Shown here one piece after another: positions 1 through 11,719 of a stretch of DNA of 64,000 nucleotides. The notes under the pieces were generated by a model. It was given only the letters and a program-made list of their open reading frames with translations. It searched no databases and was not told where the DNA came from. The position numbers were made by a program, and so were the translations under genes. Every line of letters begins with the position of its first letter. Position 1 is the stretch's first letter. Origin of the DNA: Phylloscopus collybita. Lineage: Eukaryota; Chordata; Aves; Passeriformes; Phylloscopidae. The stretch lies in contig JAJNNQ010000005.1 in the NCBI GenBank assembly GCA_027886175.1, positions 997,001 to 1,061,000 on the forward strand, written 5' to 3'.

Positions 1-849
1 CCCTACAAGCATCTCCCCCTGGTACCTGCTCCAGGATTGCTCAGATCCCAGGCAGTGATACAGATCCCAACTGAGGAACATCTGACCTCTTACTCACTCC
101 CAGACTCACTCCCAGATTTGCCCAAGGCAGCTTTGGTGCAGAGTCACAGCAAGCTACTAATGCAAAGATAAAGACCATAATACTCAGTCAGGCAGAAGAA
201 ATTCCCAGCCATGGAGGTCCAATCCCCTCCCTTCTGCAATCTGAGGTCTGAGTCTGCATCCTGCTCAGTGCCAAGTCTGTGCTGCTGTCACTGGAGCCAC
301 CTGAACCTCACAGCCACATCTTCTGAAAGGCACAGGCTGCTGCATTATTAATGCACTGACAACAAACACGAGGCGTGCCTTCCCTTTATTTATACAATTG
401 CTGGTTTGTAGCCACTCGCTGCCATTTGTCTCAGGCGTGCCTTTTAGCCCAGCTGTGCCCCAGGAGCTGCAGAGCCCCGGGGCAGGGTTACTGGAAACAG
501 CAGCACGTCCTGCTGATGGCCTGGCCCAGCTGATGGCCTGGCCCAGCAGTGTCCCTAAGGGCTGCACCGGGCTCTCAGTCCCCTGGGACTGGCAGCGATT
601 ACTCATGGATGAGTCAGACACCAAAGCAGTGGGGTCAGGCAGCCTTTGTGCAGCCCGGGCTGAGCAGCTGCCAAGGGGGCAGATGTGGCTGAGGCTCCCA
701 GCACGGCAGCTGCAGGTGGGGATTGGTATCTGAACACAGAGCACCCCAAAAAGGGCCCAGACTGCGTGAGCCCAGGGCTGTGCCAGGAGCCCCTGGCACT
801 GGCAGGGCATCCCACATTCCCTGAGCAGGCACGGATACAGAGGACAGGG
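1..849. other. Unique intronic DNA, nothing recognised
   Basis: This is mixed-composition sequence. The only structure seen is a direct duplication of CTGATGGCCTGGCCCAG at about 511-548. Open frames here lack any recognisable protein motif. Confidence 0.6.
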
Positions 850-1062
850 CTGGATGGGAGATTGGGCAGGAATTGTTCCCTAGCAGGGTGGGCAGGGTGC
901 CCAGAGCAGCTGTGGCTGCCCCTGGATCCCTGGCAGTGCCCAAGGCCAGGCTGGACACTGAGGACAGCCTGGGACAGTGGGAGGTGTCCCTGCCATGGCA
1001 GGGGTGGCACTGGATGGGATTTAAGGACCTTCCAACCCAAACCATTCCATGATTCCATGACT
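850..1062 (+). mobile_element. CR1 LINE fragment, 3' end
   Basis: The sequence carries the characteristic CR1 3' segment in order: GGGAGATTGGG, CCTGGATCCCTGGCAGTGCC, GGCCAGGCTGGACACT, GGGAGGTGTCCCTGCC, then CCTTCCAACCCAAACCATTC and terminal GATTCCATG repeats. It is 5' truncated, as is normal for CR1, and has no coding capacity left. Confidence 0.9.
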
Positions 1063-3309
1063 GTGGCAATAAATTTGGACAGGATTATGAACCAGACCTC
1101 CCCCAGTCTCTGTGACTCCCAACAGATGCTCCTGGAGGTTCCAGCACAGCTGCTTCCCCCGAGCTTCCCAAGCCTCCAGCAGCTGCCCTGGGCTCCCATG
1201 GGTCACACACGTGGAGAAGGAGCAGCCCAGCAAAGCTGGGATGTGTGCCCAGCCCTGCTCCAGGGAGAGCAGCATCCCTGCTTTGCATATCTGTTAAACC
1301 AGATTAAATACTGCTTAGTCACTTCCAGCAGCCATGGGAGAAGTGACCCAGAAATTAGCTGGAAAACATGACACGTATTCATCCTTGCTTCTGCTGCCAG
1401 ACATGGGTGAAGCAGCCACCAGTGAGGAAAAAAAAAATATTAATTTCTTCCTCCATTGCTCTCCTTCACCTCCTAACATGAGTTCCTTTCACATTTTTAG
1501 ATAGTAGACCTTGTTTTGCAAAATTAAACACAGGCACACGTGTAACAGCAATTCTTCTGTTGTGCTCCTGGAGCCACCAAAACCATCCAGGACTTGCCCA
1601 CATGGCAAAAACTCAAATCCTAATTCAGTCAATTAAGAAATGAAACTGCCTCAATTCAGCCTTTTATATAAGCACTCACTCAGGATAAGGCTGATCAGGC
1701 TTAATCCACTTCCAGAGTGAGCTAAGCTCAACCAAACCTCAGTCACTTCTCCCACACAGAGCCAGTGCAGTTTAATAATCTGACCCAGGATTAATTGCTA
1801 CCTTTAAATTGTGTTTTAGTCCGAGCCCATCCCCTGGAGCAGGCCACAGCCATGCTCAAGAACATGCAACAGTAGAGGGTTATTTTTGTTTTATTTTAAT
1901 GCAAACAGTCACAAACTCAGCCAAGACCCAAAAAACCCCTTGGAGCATCCAAGTCAGTTCATTTTAACATTTCTTCACGCAGTTATATTTCCAGACAGAA
2001 AGACCCAGTAGGAGCATATTTAATCTGAGCAGCATCTTGTGATGATTTATGCTAATTGATATTTAATGGGGTAATTTTAGCCTGGTGCCATTAGCTTTGA
2101 AACCTGAGAGATTAGAAAGATCTTACAGTGGAGCTTCTCACGTACAGAGAAAATGTGAAGGCAGAAATGCTGAAGTCTCTAGAAAACCTTCAGCCAGATC
2201 TCCTGCAAAGTGGATGAACAGACATCCTTGAGAGGCAACATTTTGGGAATTCCTCCTCCTCACACCGGACTGATGGGGAGATGGGGTGGGGGGAAAGTGG
2301 CACAAATGTGGGAAAGGGAGGGAGCAGCTGTGAGCACAGAAATGGAAACCCAAGGGGTGCAGGGAGTGAGCTCATCACATCCCAGCATGGGAACTGCCAC
2401 AAGGAGCCCCACAGCCACAGAAACCTGAGAAAGAAACCAATCTGCAACACTGAAATTGCATTTTAAACTCCCTTCTCCCTCAGAGGAAGGCAAATCAGAT
2501 GTTGCAGGTCCTTCCAGCCTGTGAGACCTCCCCACACAGCAGAGCAACCCCTGGACAGCGATTCACTTCAAATTATCTTGTCTTTTTTAACAATCCCCTG
2601 CTGATAATGACTCCACTTCCACACCGCTTTGAAACCTAGCTGAGATGGGTAACCACATCCTTCAGTGCCAACTCAAAGCCAGCCTGAGGCCCATTTTCCT
2701 GCTGTGCAGGTGCTCTGGGGCTGGAGCAGCTGTCCAAAGGGTTTGCTCCTTCCTCCAGGAAAGGGGAGGGATCTTTTCCTCCTTATTTCCCCCTCCTCTG
2801 TGTCAGGATCACCTCAGTCTTTTGTACTGCATAATGACAAACCCTTCCCTCCCCTTGCCCTAACAAGGCTGGTTATTTAAAACACTTTTAAGTAGATTCC
2901 TTTGATTTGTACATTAATATTCTCCAGGCAGGGAAAAAAAATAGGACAGAAGTAGGACTGGCTGTACTGTGGGCTGATGTGGTTGTTTACTGCTCATTAT
3001 TTGCCCCCTGGGTACCATGCAGGGCACACAGACCCCGTCCCTCTGGGGGCACCTGCCCAGGTAAGCTCTCCTGACAGGACACATTTCTCAAACTTGGGCT
3101 TCACTGCCAACATCTCCTCAGAACTGTACACCTGGCCCCGGCAGAACTCCCTGGGATCCAGGCCCAGCTCTGTCCCCCCAGGCAAAGGCAGGGACAGAGG
3201 ATGGCAGCGGGGCACAGGAGCAGGGCCAGCTGTGCCTGGCAGGGACAGACCTGCAGCAATGCCGGGATAATTCACTGCCCAGGGCAACCCAGCTGAGGTG
3301 TTCCTTAGG
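1063..3309. other. Unique intronic DNA with AT-rich core
   Basis: The stretch 1400-2110 is AT-rich and free of recognisable repeats. At 2040-2095 several ATTA and TAAT homeodomain-type cores cluster, which makes it a candidate conserved element. The remainder shows nothing recognisable. Confidence 0.5.
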
Positions 3310-3935
3310 GCAGCCTGGCCAAAAGCCTGGCTGGCACAGGGCTGGGCAGCAGGGCACCCTGCGGGCCAAACCACACCGGCCTGGCACGGCCCACACAGCC
3401 TGGGCCCAGCACAGTGCCTGGCACAGCCTGGGCCCAACCACACCAGCCTGGCACGGCCCAGCATAGCCTGGGCCTGGCACAGCCTGGGCCCAACCACACC
3501 AGCCTGGCACGGCCCAGCACAGCCTGAGCCCAGTACAGGCACAACCACAGCAGCCTGGCACGGCCCAGCACAGCCTGGGCCCAGCACAGGCACAACCACA
3601 GCAGCCTGGCACGGCCCAGCACAGCCTGGGCCCAACCACACCAGCCTGGCATGGCCCAGCACAGCCTGGGCCCAGCACAGGCACAACCACAGCAGCCTGG
3701 CACGGCCCAGCACAGCCTGGGCCTGGCACAGCCTGAGCCCAGCACAGGCACAACCACAGCAGCCTGGCACAGCACCTGACATGGCCTGGGCCCAACCACA
3801 CCGGCCTGCCATGGTCTGGCACAGCCTGGGCTCGGCGTGGCCCAGGCCCAACCACACCGGCCTGGCACAGCCTGGCAAGGCCCAGCACAACCTGGCCCCA
3901 GCACAGCCCTTGGCACAGCCTGGCACGGCACAGCC
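3310..3935. repeat. Minisatellite, CAGCCTGG / GGCCCAGCACAG family
   Basis: Imperfect tandem units of about 38-51 bp are built from the blocks CAGCCTGGCACGGCCCAGCA, CAGCCTGGGCCCA and CAGGCACAACCACAG. The unit composition keeps several frames open on both strands (up to about 390 codons), all Ala/Pro/Gly/Trp-rich and repetitive. These are not genes. Confidence 0.9.
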
Positions 3936-4104
3936 TGCTTTGGAAGGAAATACGTTCTGTTCTGGGAAACAGCAACCCCACCACTGCTCAAACACAAATG
4001 CTTTAGAACAAAATCTGGATCCAAACCACTCTGAGGACAGAAAGGCCCAAAGGAGGCCCAGCCCTGCCTTCCCCTGCTGGAGTGTCCTTGAGCATGAACC
4101 CCAC

Positions 4105-4152
4105 CCATCCATCCATCCATTCATCATCCATCCATCATCCATCCCATCTCCC
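4105..4152. repeat. (CCAT)n microsatellite
   Basis: About a dozen CCAT/CATC units are interrupted by ATTCATCATC variants. Confidence 0.9.
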
Positions 4153-4264
4153 AGCCTGGACAAGCAGCAGCTGAGCTGAGGATCCAGCCCAGCACTTTCC
4201 CTTGGAGAGGTGGGAGCAGCTCAGCACCAGCCCATACCCTCAGGAGGGCTGAGAGGGGAACAAA

Positions 4265-4330
4265 GGACAAGAGCATCTCAGCTATTCCACAAGAGCATCT
4301 CAGCTATTCCACAAGAGCATCCCAGCTGCT
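4265..4330. repeat. Short tandem repeat, 22-bp unit x3
   Basis: The unit CAAGAGCATCTCAGCTATTC occurs twice and is followed by a variant third copy (CAAGAGCATCCCAGCTGCTC). Confidence 0.85.
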
Positions 4331-5821
4331 CCTCTCCAAGACCACCCGAGCTCATTTTTAATCCACCTGGAAAGCTCCGTGACCTGCCCAGCACAGCACC
4401 CCCAAACAGCCCCTCAGAACAAACATTCACTCTGGGTCACAACAATTCAGTTCTGTTTTTGCTCAGCCGGCAGAGATTTATCTGAATTATCACATCATTC
4501 ACGGAAAACAAAGATACTGTCATGAAATGCAGATTTGAAGGAGAAAGGCATTCTGTGGATGGGGGAGGAATCCAGGACATGACAGCACTCCCAACTCAAT
4601 GCCCTCCTTGTAGGGAAACACTCAATGCATCATTGCTGATCAATTGTACTTTCAAGTCACTTTCTTATTTATGGGTGAATGAGAAAACACTTGAGCTGGC
4701 AAAATAATTCACATTTGTTTGCACAGACAAAACCAAATTTAATAATGCAGCCCTTTTTTTAAAATAAATAAAGTCATGCATTACAAAATGTGCATTTAGA
4801 GTCATTCTCTGTAGAAAATTCACAGCATGAACTCCAAAGTGCTCCTTTCCTTCCTCTGAAGTGCAAACCTTTTCCAATGTGTGCGTGATACGCGTCATAC
4901 TCCACTAATAAAAGAAGCAGCACCTGAATTTCTGCTGCTCCTTACAAATTTAGATTCATAAATGGCAAAAGCTCCATTCAGCTCCCGAGACCCAGAGCAA
5001 GGTCCTGGCAGAGCCTCTCAGCAGGGAGCAGGAGATGACTGAAAATTTCTTCTGCCAATCCAAGGGCCTGTTTAACAGATTTGTGGGGTCTGAGGAGCCA
5101 GAGGGTGAAGATGGGAATTACTGGGGACAAAGTCAGGTCTCAGATACTTCACAGCAGGAGAGAAACATTCCCTGGGAACTCTGAACCATGTAAAAGCACT
5201 GAAATACCCCCGGAGAGGAAAGCTAAAGGGTTTTTTCCTGAGATAATGTGCTGGGATTCAATTCAAAGAACAAGCTCTAAAAGCACAGCCATTACAACAG
5301 CTGCAAACCCATCCTGCACCAGTACCAACCCTCCCCGAGCAGCTGGAATCACTCTTACCTGCACCAAGACTTCCTTCCCGTGGCTGCTCTTCCCCAGACC
5401 ACTCTCCCCTTCCCACCCCGCTCCTCTCTCATTTATCCCCTCCCTCATTAGCCCCCGCTGATTGAGGCATTTCCCCACGAGGGAACTCACCCCACCCCTG
5501 CCAGGGCTCCCCCACTCAGCCCCATTTCCCCTCCTGCTTTTCCCTGCTGCCCCCCAGGCAGGCTGGATGGCACCTGGGGACATTGCTGTGTCCTTCCTTC
5601 CTTCCTTGTCTTTTCTAGAGGGAACATTTAATTCCTCCTGTATTTTTTGGTGCAAAATACTGGTATTTTGCAGGTTTCAGGGTGAAGCCCAGCTTTGTCA
5701 GGGAACAGCAAGAGGTGCTGAAGAAGCCCCTTCACTCCTTATCCCAATATCCTGGCAGCAGGAACCCCAACGTGCTGGGAAACAGCAGCAGGAGCTGCTG
5801 GCACAACCCACCGCTCCCCCA
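4331..5821. other. Unique intronic DNA, nothing recognised
   Basis: It is AT-rich at 4440-4980, including AATAAATAAAG on the plus strand near 4765, and C-rich toward 5580. No repeat family or coding signal is visible. Confidence 0.5.
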
Positions 5822-6267
5822 GGGAGAAAACTCAAGGAAACTCAAGGAAACTCACTCAAGGAAAGGAAAGGAAACTCACTCAAGGAAAGGAAAGGAAACT
5901 CAAGGAAAGGAAACTCAAGGAAAGGAAACTCAAGGAAACTCAAGGAAAGGAAATTCAAGGAAAGGAAACTCAAGGAAACTCAAGGAAACTCAAGGAAACT
6001 CAAGGAAAGGAAATTCAAGGAAAGGAAATTCAAGGAAATTCAAGGAAAGGAAATTCAAGGAAAGGAAATTCAAGGAAATTCAAGGAAATTCAAGGAAAGG
6101 AAATTCAAGGAAAGGAAAGGAAAGGAAACTCAAGGAAATTCAAGGAAAGGAAACTCAAGGAAATTCAAGGAAAGGAAAGGAAATTCAAGGAAACTCAAGG
6201 AAACTCAAGGAAAGGAAACTCAAGGAAAGGAAAGGAAACTCAAGGAAACTCAAGGAAAGGAAAGGGT
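5822..6267. repeat. Pentamer-word array (GGAAA with CTCAA / TTCAA)
   Basis: About 440 bases are built almost wholly from three 5-bp words: GGAAA, CTCAA and TTCAA. Everything stays in 5-bp register, and GGAAA occurs singly, doubled or tripled between the other words. Open frames rich in Lys, Arg, Glu, Gly, Asn and Ser arise from this and are artefacts. Confidence 0.95.
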
Positions 6268-7639
6268 CCCACGGGAGCACATCCAGCTGGGGAAGGATGC
6301 TGGTGGCTCTCCACTCGCGAAGTTCCCTCCCTTCATCTGCTCTGCCTCGGGACTCCCATCTGCAGCAGGAGATAACGCCTCCTGCCCAATCCCTTTGTTT
6401 TTCCTGCCTGCACGGGAATTCTGCCCATTGTGTCCCTAAACAAAGCCTCGAACAGTGGGCTGGGCTTGGGTTTTTCCAGCCGAACTAAACCCGCCAAACA
6501 CCAACCCCAAACCAGAGCAAACAGCCCTCGGATGCTGCTGTTCACCTGCCCTGCACTCCTGGAAAATGGAATGATTTTTGCAGTTCCTTATGAATCTCAA
6601 TAAAATCCCAGACCTGATAATGTTGCCATCATATATAATCGCTCATTTATATATATTTTTATTTTTTTAAATATATTTTATGTGCGCCCTGCATTTAATT
6701 TTGCCCCCAAATGCTCTTAGGGGATTTGCACAGTTATTTTAATAGTCCTAATTTTAAATTCATTGAAATGCATTTATGCACCTTTAGACCGAACTCATTC
6801 AGGCATTTACACCACAGTAATGAATTGTAGGACAGCGCTGTAGACACAGAAAGAAATTCTTTCCTTCTGTAGAGTTTATATTTCTAAATTCAATCGTGGG
6901 GTTCATTGGCATGCAAAGAGTCCAGGGACCTTTGTTAAACGACGACATTTAACGATAAATGTTTGAGAAGATGCACATTGAGAAAGTCTCTCCTATTTGA
7001 ATGTCAGGAAATTAGAAATATTCTAATGAATTCCATTTTTTCACATCTTTCATCAAAGCCTTTGTAAAAAAGGTCACTATCTTCACTTGTTATTGTAAAA
7101 AGCCTCCTGCAATTTGCCTTCCTGCTGTAATTAGAGGGAAAGCTCCCACAGCACCACACCACAACAATCCGGGGGGACTCTTCTTCCTCCTGATTGTCAA
7201 CAAATTTCAGCATCCAAAGGCAAAAATGATGAATTTCAGAGGCATAATGAGGCCAATGGTCACAGCCAACATTACATAAGGTATTTACATTTCATGCTTT
7301 CTCTGAACTGGGTGCTCCCTGAAGTCTGGCAGCCTGAATATGCTGAGATGAATTATTATTTTATTGACATTTTCAAATGACTTTTATTTATTTTTTTTTC
7401 CCCTTTAGACAAAAGTGTTTGAAACCCCTTTGCTGGGTCCGACCCACATTTCAAAGAGGTTCCACTCCTTGCTGCGGTGACTCCCAGCTGCAGGAGCTCT
7501 GCTCACAGCCAAGTTTTTCATCTCCTCATTGCTCATTCAGGTTCCATCCCAGCGCCGAGAATCCGGGAGCTGTTGCGTGGCAGGGATCTTTGATGGGATG
7601 GCTCCGGGTAGCGCTGCTTTAATGCAGAATCACCATCAG
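6268..7639. other. Unique AT-rich intronic DNA, candidate conserved block
   Basis: The stretch 6580-7340 is AT-rich, repeat-free and sharply different from the GC-rich minisatellites around it. It includes runs such as ATATATTTTTATTTTTTTAA at about 6650-6670. It resembles slowly evolving intronic sequence, but conservation cannot be judged from one genome. Confidence 0.4.
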
Positions 7640-7972
7640 CCCCTGGCCCCAGGGCAGGGCAGAGCTGTCCCCAGGGCAGGGCTGTCCCCAGGACAGGGCA
7701 GAGCTGTCCCAGGGCAGGGCAGAGCTGTCCCCAGGGCAGGGCTGTCCCCAGGACAGGGCAGGGCTGTCCCCAGGACAAAGGTGTCCCCAGGGCAGGGTAG
7801 GGCTGTCCCCAGGGCAGGGCAGGGCTGTCCCCAGGGCAGGGCTGTCCCCAGGACAGGACAGGGCTGTCCCCAGGGCAGAGCTGTCTCCAGGACAGGATAG
7901 GGCTGTCCCCAGGGCAGGGTTGTCCCCAGGGCAGGGCAGAGCTGTCCCCGGGCAGGGCTGTCTCCAGCCTGG
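7640..7972. repeat. Minisatellite, GGGCTGTCCCCAGGGCAG (18-bp) family
   Basis: About 16-18 units of 18-27 bp carry variants AGAGCTGTCCC and GACAGGGCAG. The array is open in several frames on both strands because the units are multiples of 9, so it has no coding meaning. Confidence 0.9.
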
Positions 7973-8049
7973 CTGCTGAGAGCCCCTCAGTCCCACCCAA
8001 AGCAGAGATTTTGGTGCTTACTATGAACAAAATCCACCTGCAGCCCTGC

Positions 8050-8215
8050 TGGAAGCAGCTCAGAGCAGCTGGGGCTGCCCCTGGATCCCTGGCAGTGCCC
8101 AAGGCCAGGCTGGGCACTGGGGCTGGGAGCACCTGGGACAGTGGGAGGTGTCCCTGCCAGGGCAGGGGTGGCCCTGGGTGGGGTTGAAGGTCCCTTCCCA
8201 CCCATCCCCTGGTTC
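8050..8215 (+). mobile_element. CR1 LINE fragment, 3' end
   Basis: The segment from GCAGCTGGGGCTGCCCCTGG through GGGAGGTGTCCCTGCC to AAGGTCCCTTCCCACCC is the CR1 3' region. The terminal octamer repeats are degraded. Confidence 0.85.
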
Positions 8216-10410
8216 TGAGGTCTCTTTCCCTGTCACTTCCAGAAGGCTCCAGCCCTGCTGTGAGGCCTCATGGAGGGTTTCTTGTGATTACCAAGAAATC
8301 AGGCCCTGAAAAATAACTCCCAGACATTCCATCTGCATTTAAAAGTCAAGTTCAATCTTCCCTTATTACAGCTGCAAAACCCCTCGCTATCTAATTCAGA
8401 TAACGTAACAAAGCTGCACTTCCAGTGATTGGAACTAAATGCAGTTAACCTTAAAAAGTCACTTTTACAAACAGAGCAGATTTATCTGGATTTAAATTTT
8501 AGTTCTTGTGCGAAGGCTTAAGAACAGGTTCCTCCCCATTATTCAATTTAACAATAATAATAAAAACCTCCATGACAACTATAACAAAAAGGCTCTGATA
8601 AAGCCTGAAACCTTTTTGATACTGAAACATACAGTTTCCCTGGCTGAAGCATAACTCCCCAGGGGACCATTTTAAAAAAGACACAGAGGAACTGTCGTCT
8701 CCCAATTGTTCATGTACAGAACCACGCGTGGGGAGAAAAAAAAAAATCAACTTTGAGAAAATCTAAAGAAAAAATCACGGGCGAGAGAGACTTAACTGTG
8801 GCGTCTCATTAGGGCAATTAGAGTCATTAACATGGGAAAAGTCGGAAGGGTCCCCAGGCTGGGCTCAGGTTGGGTTTCACCCCGAGGGGGGGATCCGGTG
8901 CCACCGGGGCCGTTCTGGGGTGCGGATCCCTCTGCATCCCTGAGCCTTGGGGCACTCCCTGCTCCTCAGACATGTCCCTGTGTCCCTTAAGGGTTCGTTC
9001 CGAGCAGGTACAGCCACACCACAGCAGCGCATCCACCCCGCCTGCTCCGCCCTCACCCGGCCCCAAAGCCCCGAGTTCTCTCATCAGCATCTCATCCCCT
9101 CCGTGCCGGGGAGGGATTCCTGCTCGGCCAGGCTGGCAGGCTCTGGGAAGAGGAACAGGCGCTCGGCATGCCCGGATAAGCAGCCAGCAATTCCCTGGGT
9201 TGGAGAACAAGCACAGGAGAGGGTTGGGAAGCGCCAAACCCCCCAGGGGATGGGGGCACAGGGAGATCAGGGATGGTCTGCAGCACAGGGAATGATCCTT
9301 CCACGCTTCACGCAGCACAGAGTATCACTTTTCACTGCTTAAGGTTTGATTCTTCAGCTTTTTGTATCAATGAGTGTTTTTACGTAGAGAGCAGGAGATC
9401 TCTTTACTTTTTACATGTCTCCCTTCACTCCTCAAAGTGCCAAAATGAATTAAATTGCCTATAAAATATATGGGTCACAAACTTAGGTTCTTTCCTGGAC
9501 TGGAGAAGGGTATAGGAAATGTCCTGAGCATCTCAGAGCACGTTTTACTGCTGTAGCCATTGTATTTGTGTGACTTTTAATAGCCCAGCTCCTGCAGCCA
9601 GGAGTTACCATGAGAACCTCCACTCCCATTAAAATAACCCTTCAGCCATGGACTTGAGTTTGGGGCTTTGAGGCAGCTCTGTGTCTGCAAAGTTTTAAGA
9701 GATTTGTATTTTGAAGTATTTTTTCTGTTGGAGTAGGGGGCTTTTTTACCAGTTTATGAAGTCCAAAGAGCATGATCACATCTTAAATCAAGCCCATGGT
9801 CCCGCTCCTCCTTTCACCCGGATCTCTTTATTTGTGGCTTTTGGCTGCTGTGCCACAGGGCCTCGGAGTCGCTGCTGGTCCCAGTCACCAGGCAGGCTGT
9901 GATCTCTAATCCCCACAATCGTGTTCCTGTCAGCAAGGTGCGAATTTAAAATCCCCTTTAGAGAGACGCAATGATGAAGTGCAAAGTGGGGGAAAAAAAT
10001 CAGCTCATTACCCTGAGCCGCTAACCTATCCTAACCTCATTCCATCACAAAGACAAACCAATAATGCTGGGATGTGTTTGTCTGCTCTGGGACAATCCTG
10101 CCGGGCTGGGCTTCGGCTCAGCAGCTCAAGGCTTTGTGCGGGGCGCTCCTGCTGCCACACGGGATCAGGTGTGTCAGGCAGACATTAAAGATCCCATTGA
10201 TCCCCTTGGACCGCCGGGGAAAGGCTCCGATCCTCAGGCGGCTGCGGGATGCTCACAGCTCTGCTCAGCCTCCTCCGCCTCCTGCCCAGGCCAGCCCCGG
10301 CACAGAGATTCTCTTCTGCCAGGGCACAAAGCAGATTTCACTCGGGCATTCCCAGATCCCCTTCCCTCCGTGCTGCTGCAGCACCGGCACGTCCACCTGA
10401 GCAAACCCAA
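8216..10410. other. Unique intronic DNA
   Basis: The stretch 8260-8830 is AT-rich and repeat-free, 8850-9310 is GC-richer, and 9320-10060 is AT-rich again. No repeat family, splice pair or coding motif stands out. Confidence 0.5.
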
Positions 10411-10538
10411 CAGTGACGCTGTTCGAGATCACAGCGCCACAGACTCTGACTCAGAAGGTGACAATGACTCCGTTTATTTCTGGGAATCTCTTCCCTTTTA
10501 TCCTGTTCTACAGAGAACAACCCAAGGGGTGAAACAAG
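10411..10538 (-). mobile_element. Truncated LTR (3' portion) of an avian endogenous retrovirus
   Basis: Read on the minus strand this has GGATAAAAGG (TATA-like), then AATAAA, then a U5-like tail ending in CAGCGTCA. It matches the 3' half of the LTR next to it (10590-10893) in the same orientation, and its 5' half is missing. Confidence 0.75.
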
Positions 10539-10589
10539 GGGCTTGGAAGCTGGACCAGAATTTGGCTTTTTTTTTTTTGGTGCTCCTGG
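10539..10589 (-). mobile_element. Segment shared with the 59992-60038 LTR flank
   Basis: This ~50-base stretch, including a T-run, separates the two LTR pieces. It reappears in inverted orientation directly after the LTR at 59689-59991. It is probably element-derived rather than host sequence, and it contains no coding sequence. Confidence 0.65.
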
Positions 10590-10893
10590 TGACGCTGTTC
10601 AAGATCACAAGGACACAGACCCCGACTCAGAAGGTGACAATGACTCCGTTTATTTCCGGGAAGAAATTCCGGAATTCTTTCATGCTGTTCTACAGAGAAC
10701 AACCCAAGGGGTGAAACAAAGACAAACTCCTTCACTCACATCGGTCAGAGCAGAGGGACAGCAAGGAGAAGTCCCTCCCAGGGAAAGGAATGCAAACAAA
10801 GGTCACAGTCAGGGAAACGTGGCTCTGGTTGGCAGAAAACTCTCTGGGAAAAGAGTTTCAGAGAAACCAAACATCTCAGGCACCAACACAAGA
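10590..10893 (-). mobile_element. LTR of an avian endogenous retrovirus (copy 1)
   Basis: It aligns at roughly 96-97 percent by eye with the inverted copy at 59689-59991. On the minus strand AATAAA lies at 10649-10654 and the element ends in GCGTCA at 10590. The TATA position reads CATGAAAG and is followed by a perfect 12-bp palindrome AATTCCGGAATT (10665-10676). The left end near 10893 is approximate. No gag, pol or env remnant is seen alongside. Confidence 0.8.
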
Positions 10894-11671
10894 GCACCCG
10901 AGTGCCAAAATCCCAGGCACCTTCTCCCCACGCACAGGGGTTCCCCAGCCAGGGGTGGGATGGGCCTCAGCAATGCTGGCAGCCAGAGATCACCCCCTGT
11001 GACAAGTGGCCAGCATTCTCTTCTGCACGGGGAGACGCTTCATTAGCACTGCCAGAAACCCAACAGAATTGCTCTTCCCAGAGCTCTGGGAGGAAATGTG
11101 GGGCTGGTTATTTCCAGGCAGATTTTGTGTTTGTCCCTGAAAGAACCCGAGCCAAACCCCAAGGTAATGGCCCTACCATTGTGCTGACAAATCCACTCCA
11201 GGCAAAACCCAGCTCTTTATGCACTGTCACTGCAATAATTTGTGTATTTTTGCTGTCACACGGGCAGGGAGAAGCCATGGTTGAGGTCAAACCCTTCCTG
11301 GTCATCTTTCCCAGGACAAATCCTTAGCACAGTCCTCACTGTGAAGGATTTATACATCACACACGAGTTCTGCTGAGTTACACACCCATTTCTATGACAG
11401 GCTGTATTTTATAGATCAAAACCCCTCCAAACAATGTCTTCCAAATATATCTGTTATATCTGTGACGCCTGCAATGAGGATGAGCAGCATGGCTTTAAAA
11501 TAAAACGGGAAAGGGCTTTGTGGGTTTGGCATCTGCCAAAGGATTCAGGTTCAATAGCACAGACACCACTTTGCCAACTGTTAAGGAAAACAGATTCCAG
11601 TTGTACCACATTTTGCTTGATTTATGTGAGCACTGGGAGAAAAGATGAGGGGAAAAAAAAATAACCTGCAA

Positions 11672-11674
<3 letters not shown>
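10894..11674. other. Unique intronic DNA, nothing recognised
   Basis: Mixed composition with no repeat family or coding motif seen. Confidence 0.5.

Positions 11675-11716
<42 letters not shown>
11675..11716 (+). repeat. A42 homopolymer
   Basis: An uninterrupted run of 42 adenines. No processed transcript is recognisable on its 5' side and no flanking duplication is obvious. Confidence 0.95.

Positions 11717-11719
<3 letters not shown>

Noticed and set aside
2997..4163. 388-codon minus-strand and 293-codon plus-strand frames
   Set aside because: Both are translations of one tandem repeat on opposite strands, without any unique sequence or domain.
5822..6267. CRISPR-like repeat/spacer array
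   Set aside because: There are no unique spacers, the genome is a vertebrate one, and all blocks are 5-bp words.
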